Positions 52,922 to 61,740 are shown, counted from the first letter of the stretch. The stretch: 64,000 nucleotides of DNA from an uncultured Prevotellaceae bacterium (GCA_900317305.1 ONGG01000010.1:124001-188000), one strand, 5' to 3'. The notes: generated from the sequence alone by a model not told the origin. Program-made: numbers and translations.

Positions 52922-52986
52922 AGTCCTGTACAATCAATTGATTCTTTCCAAATGTTGTACTGGTTGCAAAACACCATCACTTACAT

Positions 52987-55293
52987 TTACGGTGACTTTG
53001 ATGAAATTGTCTCGCTATATTCTAACTTGCTTATGCCTCTCATTGTATGGCGCAGGGCACTGAGGAGTTCTTGCGACTCCTGAACAAGGTTTAGAAAGAT
53101 GGTCATGCTCTCTATGTTGAGTTGCTTTGTTTGAATGTCATTGATGATGCTTTTTCGATAATCGGATAGTGAAGACTGCAATTTTAGGGCATCGTCACGG
53201 ATTAGAGCAGTGCTTTCAGAGGTGATAGCACGGTTAAACAATCTCAAAATCTCTTTGCTAAAGCACAGAAAATGATTGGCATAATCACCAGGGACTGGAC
53301 TGAAATTGTTGCCAACATGCTCCTTGCATGGCTCACCCATGCGTTTCAAACAGTAAAACATCTGGGAAAGAGAGTTTGCGATGAGAAAGTACCAAGTGCC
53401 TTTCTCTACACTAACCATCGGATCCGTGCGACGCAGGGCTATAATCTGCTTCCGACGATGACGCTTCATGTCCTTGCGCTGATTGTCCACCTCGATACAG
53501 GCATGCTTCAACCTGCGATAATCCTCACAGAAAAAAGCTGTGGTCAATGCTTCATAATCAGCAATCACCATTCGGATACTATTCTTTACAGTAAGCCCCA
53601 CATGAATACGTAGCAACGTCCAGCATTCGGTTTTGTCATTGCAATGCAGAATCCTTTCAAACAGTTTGTCTGCCTCGCTAGCCTTATTGTACTTTTCGTA
53701 ACGCAGGTGGCTTCGAATGATCAGGAAAAAAGCCAGCGCTGTTGCAACAGCCATAGCCACAAACGACCCGAAGAACAGGGAGATGCAGATGAGGAAGCAC
53801 AATATGAATGCCACACCAGCCGTAATGAACCACCCACCAATAACAGACAGTACGCCCGTGATGCGGAACACTGCACTTTCACGACTCCATGCACGGTCGG
53901 CAAGCGAGGTTCCCATTGCCACCATGAATGTGACGTACGTTGTGGACAAGGGCAGTTTGAGCGATGTGCCCAATGCCACAAGTACACCAGCAAGCACGAG
54001 ATTGACTGAGGCTCGGATTTCATCAAAGGCGGCACCTTTCTTCATGACAGCAGAATCAGCATTGAAGCGTGAGTCAATCCAGTGCGCCACACTTATCGGC
54101 ACAACTGCCATTATGCCGTTAGCCATACTTCTCGACGTGCGAACCAATGTCCGCGCCACTCCGCTTGAACCAAACATCTCATCGCCTTCATCCTGTCGCG
54201 AGAGGTCAACCGATGTTTTCACCACGTTCTGCGCCTTCTTCGAGAAGACGAGGGAGAAAACCATCACCACGCCTGCCGCGACGAGATAGAGTGCGGGTGT
54301 ATGGGCACTGTCCATCAGGCTCTTCATCATAAATCCCTGAGCATCGCCATTGCTGTTTGCCATATAGTCTTGATAGGCTTCAAGACCAGTCAGTGGCACA
54401 CCTACAAAGTTGACGAGGTCGTTGCCTGCAAACGCCATCGCTAGGGCAAACGTGCCAAACAGCACTACGAATTTCAGTACAGGCATTCTTACGGCGCTCA
54501 GCAGAGTCATCAGCAACGAGAATACGGCGATGCCCCCGCCGATAATCAGCCACTTATTCTGATTAATTACTTCTTTCACGTCCACCGTCATCAGACTGCA
54601 GCCCTTCAATCCGTTGATAAGCAAGAACCAGAAGATGGCCGTCACCGAAAGTCCGCCGAAGATGCCTATCTTGAGTGACGATGAGAGCCAGCCCTCCATT
54701 TTGCCCGACTGGTCAGTAGTCCTTCCGTTCACGCGATAGGTAAAGGTGAAGACAATGCGTGCAGCCCATTGTACAAAAATGCCAAGAATGAATGCTATTG
54801 CCACAGAGAGAAAGATGCCTAGAATGACCGAAATGGCTTTCTCCGTATTGAGCAAGTCGCCCAATGAGAGCAAGTTGCCGTCTGCCGCTGTTGTCCCATG
54901 GGCTATTTGAAGCAGTGCGATGGCAAAGGCGCCACCAAGCAGTTCAAATACCATGCTCACCGTAGTCGAAGTAGGCATGCCCAAGGTGTTGAACACATCC
55001 AGCAGCACAACATCCGTCACCATCACAGCTAGAAACACACACATCACATCATAAAACGAGAAGTACTCCGGTGTCATGATGCCATGCCGGGCCACATCCA
55101 TCATGCCATTACTCAGGGCAGCTCCAACAAACACGCCAAAAGCAGCTATTGACACTATCGTTTTGTATTTTGCCACTTTTGCACCAATGGCTGAATTCAG
55201 GAAGTTAACAGCATCGTTACTCACGCCCACCACAAGATCGAAGACGGCAAGCACTATAAGGAATATTATTATTCCGAGAAATACAGAATTCAT
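52987..55293 (-). CDS. PiT family inorganic phosphate transporter with C-terminal extension
   Basis: A 768-residue PiT-type transporter moving phosphate with H+ or Na+ or as a metal-phosphate complex. The two inverted family signatures are visible: GVSNDAVNFLNSAIGAKVA near residue 23 and MAFAGNDLVNFVGVPLTG near residue 290, along with GMPTSTTVSMVFELLGGAFA. Membrane helices run to about residue 545. The last 220 residues are soluble and helical with a PhoU-like look, longer than in most PiT proteins. Its ATG overlaps the stop of a 57-codon gene by 4 bp. Next to NptA-like, PhoR and PhoB genes, it is part of a phosphate-scavenging cluster. Confidence 0.9.
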   Translation of the reverse strand: MNSVFLGIIIFLIVLAVFDLVVGVSNDAVNFLNSAIGAKVAKYKTIVSIAAFGVFVGAALSNGMMDVARHGIMTPEYFSFYDVMCVFLAVMVTDVVLLDVFNTLGMPTSTTVSMVFELLGGAFAIALLQIAHGTTAADGNLLSLGDLLNTEKAISVILGIFLSVAIAFILGIFVQWAARIVFTFTYRVNGRTTDQSGKMEGWLSSSLKIGIFGGLSVTAIFWFLLINGLKGCSLMTVDVKEVINQNKWLIIGGGIAVFSLLMTLLSAVRMPVLKFVVLFGTFALAMAFAGNDLVNFVGVPLTGLEAYQDYMANSNGDAQGFMMKSLMDSAHTPALYLVAAGVVMVFSLVFSKKAQNVVKTSVDLSRQDEGDEMFGSSGVARTLVRTSRSMANGIMAVVPISVAHWIDSRFNADSAVMKKGAAFDEIRASVNLVLAGVLVALGTSLKLPLSTTYVTFMVAMGTSLADRAWSRESAVFRITGVLSVIGGWFITAGVAFILCFLICISLFFGSFVAMAVATALAFFLIIRSHLRYEKYNKASEADKLFERILHCNDKTECWTLLRIHVGLTVKNSIRMVIADYEALTTAFFCEDYRRLKHACIEVDNQRKDMKRHRRKQIIALRRTDPMVSVEKGTWYFLIANSLSQMFYCLKRMGEPCKEHVGNNFSPVPGDYANHFLCFSKEILRLFNRAITSESTALIRDDALKLQSSLSDYRKSIINDIQTKQLNIESMTIFLNLVQESQELLSALRHTMRGISKLEYSETISSKSP

Positions 55294-55463
55294 CCTTTTT
55301 GACTACATACTGTCGCTGAGGCTTTTTTCACCATCATGCCATAACCATTGGTTGTTTGTGCTTTTGTCAATCCTACAAAGACAGCTGTGAGTAACAATAC
55401 AAGGATGATGAATCTCACCCAATTGTAAATCTTGATAATTCTTTCTGCTTTTTCCTTTTCCAT
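55290..55463 (-). CDS. Small single-pass membrane protein upstream of the PiT gene
   Basis: A 57-residue frame from an ATG at 55463 to a TGA that overlaps the PiT ATG (ATGA). It begins MEKEKAERIIKIYNWVR and has one membrane helix (about residues 18-34, FIILVLLLTAVFVGL) followed by a short polar tail. The exact overlap with the transporter start and the charged-then-hydrophobic layout support a real gene. I do not recognise it. A role as a transporter accessory or regulator is inferred from position only. Confidence 0.6.
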   Translation of the reverse strand: MEKEKAERIIKIYNWVRFIILVLLLTAVFVGLTKAQTTNGYGMMVKKASATVCSQKG

Positions 55464-55560
55464 TATATGAACAAATTATTGGTTTTTATTGCTGCAATGA
55501 TAGCCTTATTTTATTACAAAATCATTTCAATACTATGATAAAGAGGTTACGATAGCGATT

Positions 55561-55616
55561 GTAACAGGGTTGTAATACCAGTGTAACACAGGCGTAACAA
55601 GTTCGTAATACCTTTG
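55561..55616 (+). promoter_or_regulatory. Pho-box-like array and promoter of the Na/Pi gene
   Basis: GTAA recurs at 55561, 55572, 55583, 55594 and 55605, exactly 11 bp apart, mostly as TGTAAC or TGTAAT. The last repeat touches the -7 box TACCTTTG (55609-55616) and the array occupies the -33 position. The 11-bp spacing is that of PhoB half-sites. The array lies between the divergent PiT and Na/Pi units and could serve both. Confidence 0.7.
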
Positions 55617-55639
55617 CTATGTCTACAGAAAATCTCCAA

Positions 55640-57334
55640 ATGGAATTAATTATCAACATCTTCTCTCTTGTGGGTTCTCTGGCATTGTTCCTTTTCGGAA
55701 TGAAGACGATGTCGGAAGGGCTTGAAAAGTTTGCGGGCGACCGTCTACGCAGCATCCTTGCGGCTATGACCAAGAACCGTGTGATGGGCGTGCTGACGGG
55801 CATCCTCATCACGGCACTCATCCAGTCATCGAGTGCCACCACTGTGATGGTGGTCAGTTTCGTGAATGCCGGACTGATGACACTATCTCAATCCATCGGT
55901 GTCATCATGGGAGCCAACATTGGTACTACTATCACAGCTTGGATTATCTCTGCTGTCGGCTTCAAGGTGAACATTGCCGCCTTTGCTATCCCATTGCTTG
56001 CTATCGGGATGCCATTGATTTTCAGCAAAAAGGGCTATAGAAAAAACATCGGGGAGTTCATTTTCGGCTTCTCGTTCCTGTTCTTGGGTCTGTCATTCCT
56101 GCAGGAAACGGCTACAGCCATGAACATAGGTGACATGGTGGCTGGCATGCTGGCACATGTGCCCCAGGATTCGTTTTTCACGATACTCCTTTTCGTCTTT
56201 GTCGGTGCCGCAGTGACCATGATCGTACAGGCTTCTGCTGCGACGATGGCCATCACGCTGATGCTTTTCGGTATGAACATCCCCGGATTTGGATTTGAGC
56301 AAGCTGCCGCATTGGCCATGGGTCAGAACATAGGTACCACCATCACGGCATTTATGGCTTCGTTTACCGCCAATACTCAGGCGCGCCGTGCAGCCCTCGC
56401 CCACATGTTTTTTAATGTCTTCGGCGTAGTGGCGTTTCTCATCGTTTTCTATCCTGCCTGCAACGCCGTCAGCTGGTTTGTCGACTGCGTGATGGGTGGA
56501 GGCAACGACCTCTTTAAACTCTCAGCTTTCCATACCGCTTTCAACATCATCAACACGTTGTTGCTCATCGGTTTCGTAAAGCAGATAGAGATTCTTGTTT
56601 GCAAAATACTGCCGATGAAGGAACCGGTTGAAGATTACCGTCTAAAGTTCATTAGCGGAGGCTTGCTCTCTACAGCTGAGCTCAGCATTATGGAAGCCCA
56701 GAAGGAGATTGTCAATTTCGCTGAGCGTTGCCAAAAGATGTTCGGTTTTGTCTCGGAACTGATGCAGACAAAAGGAGAGGTGGAATTTAACAAACTTTTC
56801 TCGCGCATTGGGAAGTACGAAAGCATCACTGATTCAATGGAGATGGAGATAGCTGGGTATCTGAACAAGGTAAGCGAAGGACGTCTGTCGGATGCATCAA
56901 AGAGTCAGATACAGAAGATGTTGCGACAGATATCCGAACTGGAGTCAATCGGTGACTCAGTGTATAATCTCGGTCGCACCTTGAATCGTCACCGCATGCA
57001 TTGCCAAGATGAGTTCACTCCTGAGCAAATACAACACATGCAGACGATGCTGCACCTTGTAGGAAGTGCACTTATAGAAATGCTAAAACGCATAGAGTCA
57101 CCATCGACTAAAAACAAAATTACGACATCCACAAACATTGAGCACGAAATCAACAACTACCGTACGCAACTGAAAAACCAGAACCTATATGATGTAAATA
57201 ATGGTCTTTACGGGTATCAGCTCGGCGTGTTCTATGTTGACTTTATCTCTGAATGCGAACGTCTTGGCGACTATGTGATGAACGTGGTGCAAGCAGGGAA
57301 GAGATTAAACAACGACTTTGAGGACAAGCCTTAA
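55640..57334 (+). CDS. Na/Pi cotransporter family protein with PhoU-like domain
   Basis: A 564-residue NptA/YjbB-type sodium-phosphate symporter. The duplicated membrane core has the family motifs LIQSSSATTVMVV (near residue 55) and VQASAATMAITLM (near 195), each followed by GANIGTTITA or GQNIGTTITA. The C-terminal 220 residues form a helical PhoU-like domain (from LLSTAELSIMEAQKEI). The ATG at 55640 is preferred because the predicted transcript starts near 55620, on top of the ATG at 55619. It converges on phoR with an 11-bp gap. Such proteins may import or export phosphate; the Pho-box array ahead of it suggests induction by phosphate starvation. Confidence 0.9.
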   Translation: MELIINIFSLVGSLALFLFGMKTMSEGLEKFAGDRLRSILAAMTKNRVMGVLTGILITALIQSSSATTVMVVSFVNAGLMTLSQSIGVIMGANIGTTITAWIISAVGFKVNIAAFAIPLLAIGMPLIFSKKGYRKNIGEFIFGFSFLFLGLSFLQETATAMNIGDMVAGMLAHVPQDSFFTILLFVFVGAAVTMIVQASAATMAITLMLFGMNIPGFGFEQAAALAMGQNIGTTITAFMASFTANTQARRAALAHMFFNVFGVVAFLIVFYPACNAVSWFVDCVMGGGNDLFKLSAFHTAFNIINTLLLIGFVKQIEILVCKILPMKEPVEDYRLKFISGGLLSTAELSIMEAQKEIVNFAERCQKMFGFVSELMQTKGEVEFNKLFSRIGKYESITDSMEMEIAGYLNKVSEGRLSDASKSQIQKMLRQISELESIGDSVYNLGRTLNRHRMHCQDEFTPEQIQHMQTMLHLVGSALIEMLKRIESPSTKNKITTSTNIEHEINNYRTQLKNQNLYDVNNGLYGYQLGVFYVDFISECERLGDYVMNVVQAGKRLNNDFEDKP

Positions 57335-57345
57335 AATGGACAAGG

Positions 57346-58791
57346 TTAAAACCTTGCGAGTGTGAAACTTATTGTTAGTCCTCCTCCGGGTGTAAGCTGT
57401 GCCGTTGTTGTTCCTCCGTGGGCAGCAACAGCATTTTTCACAATGGCAAGGCCAAGACCAGTGCCTCCGAGCTTACGTCTGCGCCCTTTGTCTATGCGGT
57501 AGAAGCGTTCGAAGAGATGTTCCATGTGCACCAGTTCCACTCCGGCTCCGTTGTCACTTATAACGAACTTGTAGAAATGACGGCCTTTGTCTTCAATCTC
57601 AGCGCAGACTATCTTCAGCCAAGATGCCCCCGTGGCATGGGAAATGATATTGTCGATGAGGTTGCGGAAGATACTGTAAATCAGACTTGGATCGCCTTGG
57701 ACTTCGACATGCTTTGGCATATCTGTTAATGGGAAGATGCCTTTCTCTTGGAGCTGAAGAGCGGTGTCGTCAAGTACATTCTGTATAACTTGCAAGACAT
57801 TGACCTGTCGGTACTCCTTTTGGATTCTGAGTTTGTCACTATCCATCTCGTCCAACTTGGTGAGGGTACTCATGTCAAGCAGGAGCTTGTTCATACGTTC
57901 GCTTTGAGCATGGCAACGTTCCAGAAAGTGTTTTTTCTTTTCCTCTGGCATATCAGGATTGTCGAGTATGCTCTCAAGATAGCCATAAATGCTGGCGGCA
58001 GGCGTCTTCAGCTCATGGGCAGCGTTCTGCGTGAGTTGGCGTTTGATGCGTACCTTGTCCTCCTCGGAATGGCGCAATTTCCAATATAGCTTTATGATAG
58101 TGTGACTGATTTCGCCTAACTCGTCATTTGGCAGTTGACGCTCCAGTTCGTGGTCGAGTTCCTCGCCCTCTTCGGCTTTAAGGGCAAATTCCCGCAGATA
58201 ACCGATGTGGCGGCTGATGCGATGGGTTATCAGATATAGCACGATACCAAGTAGCAAGGTCAGGGCAACGGCAAAATAGATGTATGTATTGTCGGCCTGA
58301 AGAGAGCGCGTCAACTCGGCAGAATAGGGCACGGCTGCACGCACGATGATATCGCCGAACTTTGTTGCAGAGTAGAAGTATGTCTCGTGAGTGGATTGTG
58401 ATATGCGCTTGATGTCATAACCATTGCCCTCAAGCAATGCCTGATGGATTTCCGTTCGTTCGAGGTGGTTGCCCAGCGAATCAACATTGGCATCATAGCT
58501 GTCGAGGATCACCCGCCCATTTTTATCTATAATAGACACACGAAGCCCCTTCACGTTATGCCGCTCCACGTAATTGCGAAACAGACGGTTGTTGGTAAGG
58601 CTGTCCTCGCCAAGCGTCTGCACCATTTCATAGTTGTACATCTGCAGCCGCGAATGAAGGATGTCTATCTTGTACTCCTTTTCGCGTCGGTACTGATATA
58701 CGCTGAAACAGATAGAAAAGAGCAGGAACACACCGCAAATACTAATCAGCAGATTCCGTTGGAAAGTATTACTTTTCAAAGCAGTAGCCAT
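57346..58791 (-). CDS. phoR: Sensor histidine kinase, PhoR-like
   Basis: A 481-residue membrane sensor kinase. Two membrane helices (about residues 11-33 and 170-190) bracket a periplasmic domain of about 130 residues; a HAMP-like segment follows, then HisKA with the phosphoacceptor His in QNAAHELKTPAASIYGYLE (near residue 262) and the HATPase domain with NLIDNII, SDNGAGVE and GGTGLGLAIVKN. The ATG at 58791 overlaps the end of phoB by 23 bp. The assignment to phosphate sensing comes from the neighbouring transporters and Pho-box-like sites; the sensor domain itself is not diagnostic. Confidence 0.85.
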   Translation of the reverse strand: MATALKSNTFQRNLLISICGVFLLFSICFSVYQYRREKEYKIDILHSRLQMYNYEMVQTLGEDSLTNNRLFRNYVERHNVKGLRVSIIDKNGRVILDSYDANVDSLGNHLERTEIHQALLEGNGYDIKRISQSTHETYFYSATKFGDIIVRAAVPYSAELTRSLQADNTYIYFAVALTLLLGIVLYLITHRISRHIGYLREFALKAEEGEELDHELERQLPNDELGEISHTIIKLYWKLRHSEEDKVRIKRQLTQNAAHELKTPAASIYGYLESILDNPDMPEEKKKHFLERCHAQSERMNKLLLDMSTLTKLDEMDSDKLRIQKEYRQVNVLQVIQNVLDDTALQLQEKGIFPLTDMPKHVEVQGDPSLIYSIFRNLIDNIISHATGASWLKIVCAEIEDKGRHFYKFVISDNGAGVELVHMEHLFERFYRIDKGRRRKLGGTGLGLAIVKNAVAAHGGTTTAQLTPGGGLTISFTLARF

Positions 58792-59458
58792 AACCCACAC
58801 GTGTTTTTATCTGTCTGCCATAACAGCCTATCTTCTTGCGTAATCTGGTGATGTTCACATCCACCGTCCGGTCGAGTACAAGCACATCTTGTGGCCAGCA
58901 ATATTTCAACAGTTCCTCGCGTGAAAAAACTTTGCCAGGATGTTGCAGAAAAAGCGACAAAAGTTCATATTCCAACTTTGTAAGTGATAAGTTCTGTCCG
59001 TTCAGAATAACTGTCTTAGCAGCATAATCGAGCGTAATTCCTTCATAACAAATCATACTGTCAGAGGTTGTGACGGCATGCTGATAATGCAAAAGGGACG
59101 AACGTCTGAGCACAGCCTTGACTCTGGCTTTCACTTCTTTCATACTCAGCGGTTTGGAGATATAGTCGTCCGCACCGATATTCAGTCCTTTCACCAGATT
59201 GTCCTCTCCTTCGAGTGCCGTGATAAAAATGATGGGAATCTGTGACGTAGCAGGATTGTCCTTCAGCTTGCGAGCCATTTGGAAACCAGACATTTCACCC
59301 ATCATCACATCCAGTATAATCATCGCATACTCCTGCAGGGTAAGTTCAAGTGCCTCCTCTGCGGAATTTGCGGTTACAACCTCATACCCTTCTGTTTCAA
59401 GGTTGTATTGAAGTATCTCACAGATATCCAACTCGTCATCAACAACAAGAATTTTCAT
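58769..59458 (-). CDS. phoB: Response regulator, PhoB-like
   Basis: A 229-residue OmpR/PhoB-type regulator. The receiver domain has the acidic pocket VVDDELD (residues 5-11), the phosphoacceptor Asp in MIILDVMMGEMSGF (near residue 52) and the conserved Lys in DYISKPLS. The winged-helix DNA-binding domain runs from about 130 to the end with LTKLEYELLSLFLQHPGKV, SREELL and DRTVDVNITRLRKKIG, ending RVGYGYCFEK. It is the first gene of the phoB-phoR operon and has two TGTCATA half-sites ahead of its own promoter. Confidence 0.9.
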   Translation of the reverse strand: MKILVVDDELDICEILQYNLETEGYEVVTANSAEEALELTLQEYAMIILDVMMGEMSGFQMARKLKDNPATSQIPIIFITALEGEDNLVKGLNIGADDYISKPLSMKEVKARVKAVLRRSSLLHYQHAVTTSDSMICYEGITLDYAAKTVILNGQNLSLTKLEYELLSLFLQHPGKVFSREELLKYCWPQDVLVLDRTVDVNITRLRKKIGCYGRQIKTRVGYGYCFEK

Positions 59459-59503
59459 GTCTTAATAAATAATTGTGCCAAGAACAAATGACTATTTTGG
59501 TTT

Positions 59504-59560
59504 CAAAGGTATTGTTTTTTTCTTAATTAGAAATAATTGGAGTATGACATTGTTATGACA
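59504..59560 (-). promoter_or_regulatory. phoB promoter with PhoB-type half-sites
   Basis: On the minus strand TACCTTTG (59511-59504) forms the -7 box; no TTTG is present at the -33 position. Two copies of TGTCATA (59560-59554 and 59549-59543), 11 bp apart, lie upstream and match the E. coli PhoB half-site TGTCA. Autoregulation is the likely meaning. Confidence 0.65.
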
Positions 59561-59632
59561 TTTTTATGCTATAGCAATTATAGTAATACCTGCCACATAG
59601 GTAGGACCCTAAGTTGATATGGAAACATATGA

Positions 59633-61123
59633 TTATCTTTTCATCCCCATTCCATTATCGCCATCATATCCATTTCCAACTTCCCATTCCCTGTTCTGGT
59701 CGTGGCTCCCGCCCATGGCTTGGAACAAGTATTTGAGGGTGAACTGTTGTTTGAGCCGTTCGCGCTCTTGGGCATTTGTCGCCAACAGGTAGGCACGTGT
59801 CTCTTCTTTGGAAAGGAAGAATATCTCCGAATGGCCAAAGTTGTTAAAGATAACTCGGAGGTAATGCTTGCCATTCTTGTGCTTGGCGATGGTGATAGAG
59901 TCCGTGTTTATGGCTATGTGTTGACCCGATGAGCCGATGGACTTTTGAGCCTTTGAACCTTTGGCTTCGCCGAAGGTACTTCCGCTCGGCATACTGGAAA
60001 CATGTTCCCGTCTGCTCTCGCTTGCTTGTTCTTTGGACTTTTGAATCTTTTCCTCGTTCCTCTTTGTCTGGATGTCCATCCATTCACCCATCCTCAGCAC
60101 CTGGCTGCCGTCGAACGCCGTCTTGGTCTTGTGGTCGACGATGCCGTAACCACGAATGATGCCGTTCTTGTCCTTCTGCCAGTGGATGTCAACACCCAGT
60201 TTCTGCCGCAGTTCTTTCAGCATCCATTTCACCTGAAGTTTCTCCGCCTCATTGAAGGAAGTGCCGTCCTTATGCCGCAACCCCGACAATGCCAAAGTCT
60301 TTCTCTCTTCAAGGTCTGACTTTGTAACGGCCTTGTCCTTTTTTGTCGGGAACTGCTGCTGGAGACTCATCTGGCGGTATTTCAGCAGTATGGCTTTCAG
60401 TTGCCGGGCGCGTTCCTTGCGCTTCCTCGTCTCTAGGCTGTCCTCTTTAGGAACCATCCGTTTCATGACCTCCACCTTTGGGATGGTGAGTTGGGGATAA
60501 TGGTTGCGGAAGAGCGTAAGACGGTCCTCGCCATCGACGACTTCCTCCTTCGGGTTGTAACCGCAGGATCTGGCCACGCATAGGAACTGTCCTTCCGTCT
60601 GGAAACTATAGGAGAACAACTTCCGCCTTTCCTTCTCGGGGGTGATACCAAGAATCTCGTCCGTCACGCGCTGCATCCTCATCTTGTCGAAGCTGTCGCT
60701 GATGGCGATGCCGTAGCGGTTGATGCGTGTGGAGAGGATGTGCACATGGTTGTTTCCCGTGTCATGGTGGAAATAGACGAAGTACGGTTGGCCACCGTAC
60801 CCCATCCTCTCCATGAACTTCTCAGCGAAGTCGGCCAGTTCATACCTGTCCATCCCATGTTCTTTCACGGACAGTGCAACGTGGAACTGCTTGTTCTGCG
60901 TCTTGGAGTTGCCGTAGGTCTGCGAATGCTCCCTCATGTACCGCTCCACCTCACCGGCAGCGTTGATGCCCACGGCATGCATGATGTCCAGTTGCCGCAG
61001 GAAACGCTCGTCCACGTTCCTTGCCAACAACAGGTCGGCGACCCCTTCGAGCACCTTTCCCTCATTGTAACCGGCGGCAGGGAACCGCCCGCCGCCGGCC
61101 TGACGTAGTTTCTTCGTTATCAT
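59633..61123 (-). CDS. mobB: MOBP-type relaxase/mobilisation protein
   Basis: A 496-residue relaxase that nicks the transfer origin and leads the DNA strand into a recipient. The metal-binding three-His motif of MOBP/MobA-MobL-type relaxases is in FVYFHHDTGNNHVHILSTR (near residues 113-131). The N-terminal KLRQAGGGRFPAAGYNEGK contains a candidate catalytic Tyr. The C-terminal third is charged and low in hydrophobics, with a Lys/Glu-rich linker. The ATG at 61123 overlaps the stop of the MobC-like gene (ATGA), so the pair is translationally coupled. No conjugation pore genes are visible, so it depends on a helper element or on genes outside the window. Confidence 0.9.
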   Translation of the reverse strand: MITKKLRQAGGGRFPAAGYNEGKVLEGVADLLLARNVDERFLRQLDIMHAVGINAAGEVERYMREHSQTYGNSKTQNKQFHVALSVKEHGMDRYELADFAEKFMERMGYGGQPYFVYFHHDTGNNHVHILSTRINRYGIAISDSFDKMRMQRVTDEILGITPEKERRKLFSYSFQTEGQFLCVARSCGYNPKEEVVDGEDRLTLFRNHYPQLTIPKVEVMKRMVPKEDSLETRKRKERARQLKAILLKYRQMSLQQQFPTKKDKAVTKSDLEERKTLALSGLRHKDGTSFNEAEKLQVKWMLKELRQKLGVDIHWQKDKNGIIRGYGIVDHKTKTAFDGSQVLRMGEWMDIQTKRNEEKIQKSKEQASESRREHVSSMPSGSTFGEAKGSKAQKSIGSSGQHIAINTDSITIAKHKNGKHYLRVIFNNFGHSEIFFLSKEETRAYLLATNAQERERLKQQFTLKYLFQAMGGSHDQNREWEVGNGYDGDNGMGMKR

Positions 61124-61554
61124 AGTTCCTTTACGATTTGTTTCAGGCTTCTGAGCCCCGCCCCTATTCCCTTGGCACATTCCGACATGCTGGCGAAGCA
61201 CGCCTCCACCGTCAACACATCTTTCCGGCTGACGCTTTTGGAACCAGCCTTCAACGAAGTGTTCATGTCGCGGACTGCCTGGTTGAGGTTGTTGCCCGTC
61301 TTTCCAAACTCAGCCAAAATCCCCCGAAAAAGTGTCACGAGTTCTCCTATCATGCCAACGAGCAATTGACTGGTACCGTTGTCGGATATCAGTCCGGTAT
61401 GGACTGCAGGTTCCACGTCCGCACGGTGGATAAGGTAGCGGATGTAACTGCTCATCGTCAGTCCTTTGTCCTCGGCCTTCTTCTCCAGGACATCCATAGT
61501 GTCCTGATCCATCCTCACATGAAGTTGTGAGTTCTTGTTTTTTATTTTTTCCAT
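61120..61554 (-). CDS. MobC-like relaxosome accessory protein
   Basis: A 144-residue protein with an N-terminal ribbon-helix-helix (QLHVRMDQDTMDVLEKKAEDKG, about residues 10-31, then MSSYIRYLI) and a helical C-terminal part with the GNNLNQAVRDMN segment typical of MobC-type mobilisation proteins. It would bind the transfer origin and help the relaxase nick it. It lies directly downstream of an inverted repeat (61683-61723) that could be that origin. Confidence 0.88.
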   Translation of the reverse strand: MEKIKNKNSQLHVRMDQDTMDVLEKKAEDKGLTMSSYIRYLIHRADVEPAVHTGLISDNGTSQLLVGMIGELVTLFRGILAEFGKTGNNLNQAVRDMNTSLKAGSKSVSRKDVLTVEACFASMSECAKGIGAGLRSLKQIVKEL

Positions 61555-61682
61555 AAAATGTAAAATCTAAAAGATTAAAAATGTGTTTTCGTATAAATAG
61601 CAAATATGCAAATACCATAACATGCAAAATACATAAAAGGGAATGCGAGTTTCGAGCGACCTGAACTCCCGACCCTTGGGGT

Positions 61683-61723
61683 GGGCAAGTGGCCGATGTG
61701 TACACATTCGGCACATCTTGCCC
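61683..61723. other. Inverted repeat, candidate oriT
   Basis: An imperfect palindrome with outer arms GGGCAAG (61683-61689) and CTTGCCC (61717-61723), inner arms around GGCCGA/TCGGCA, and the centre GTGTAC. It sits upstream of mobC-mobB in a 186-bp gap without genes. Position and structure are those of transfer origins of Bacteroides mobilisable elements; no nick site is known. Confidence 0.5.
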
Positions 61724-61740
61724 CCCCTCTCTTTTACATG

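Noticed and set aside
52747..52980. Minus-strand frame over tRNA-Leu as an integrase remnant
   Set aside because: It runs through the tRNA gene, shows no tyrosine-recombinase motif, and its EQMWSK-like part comes only from the 11-bp repeats.
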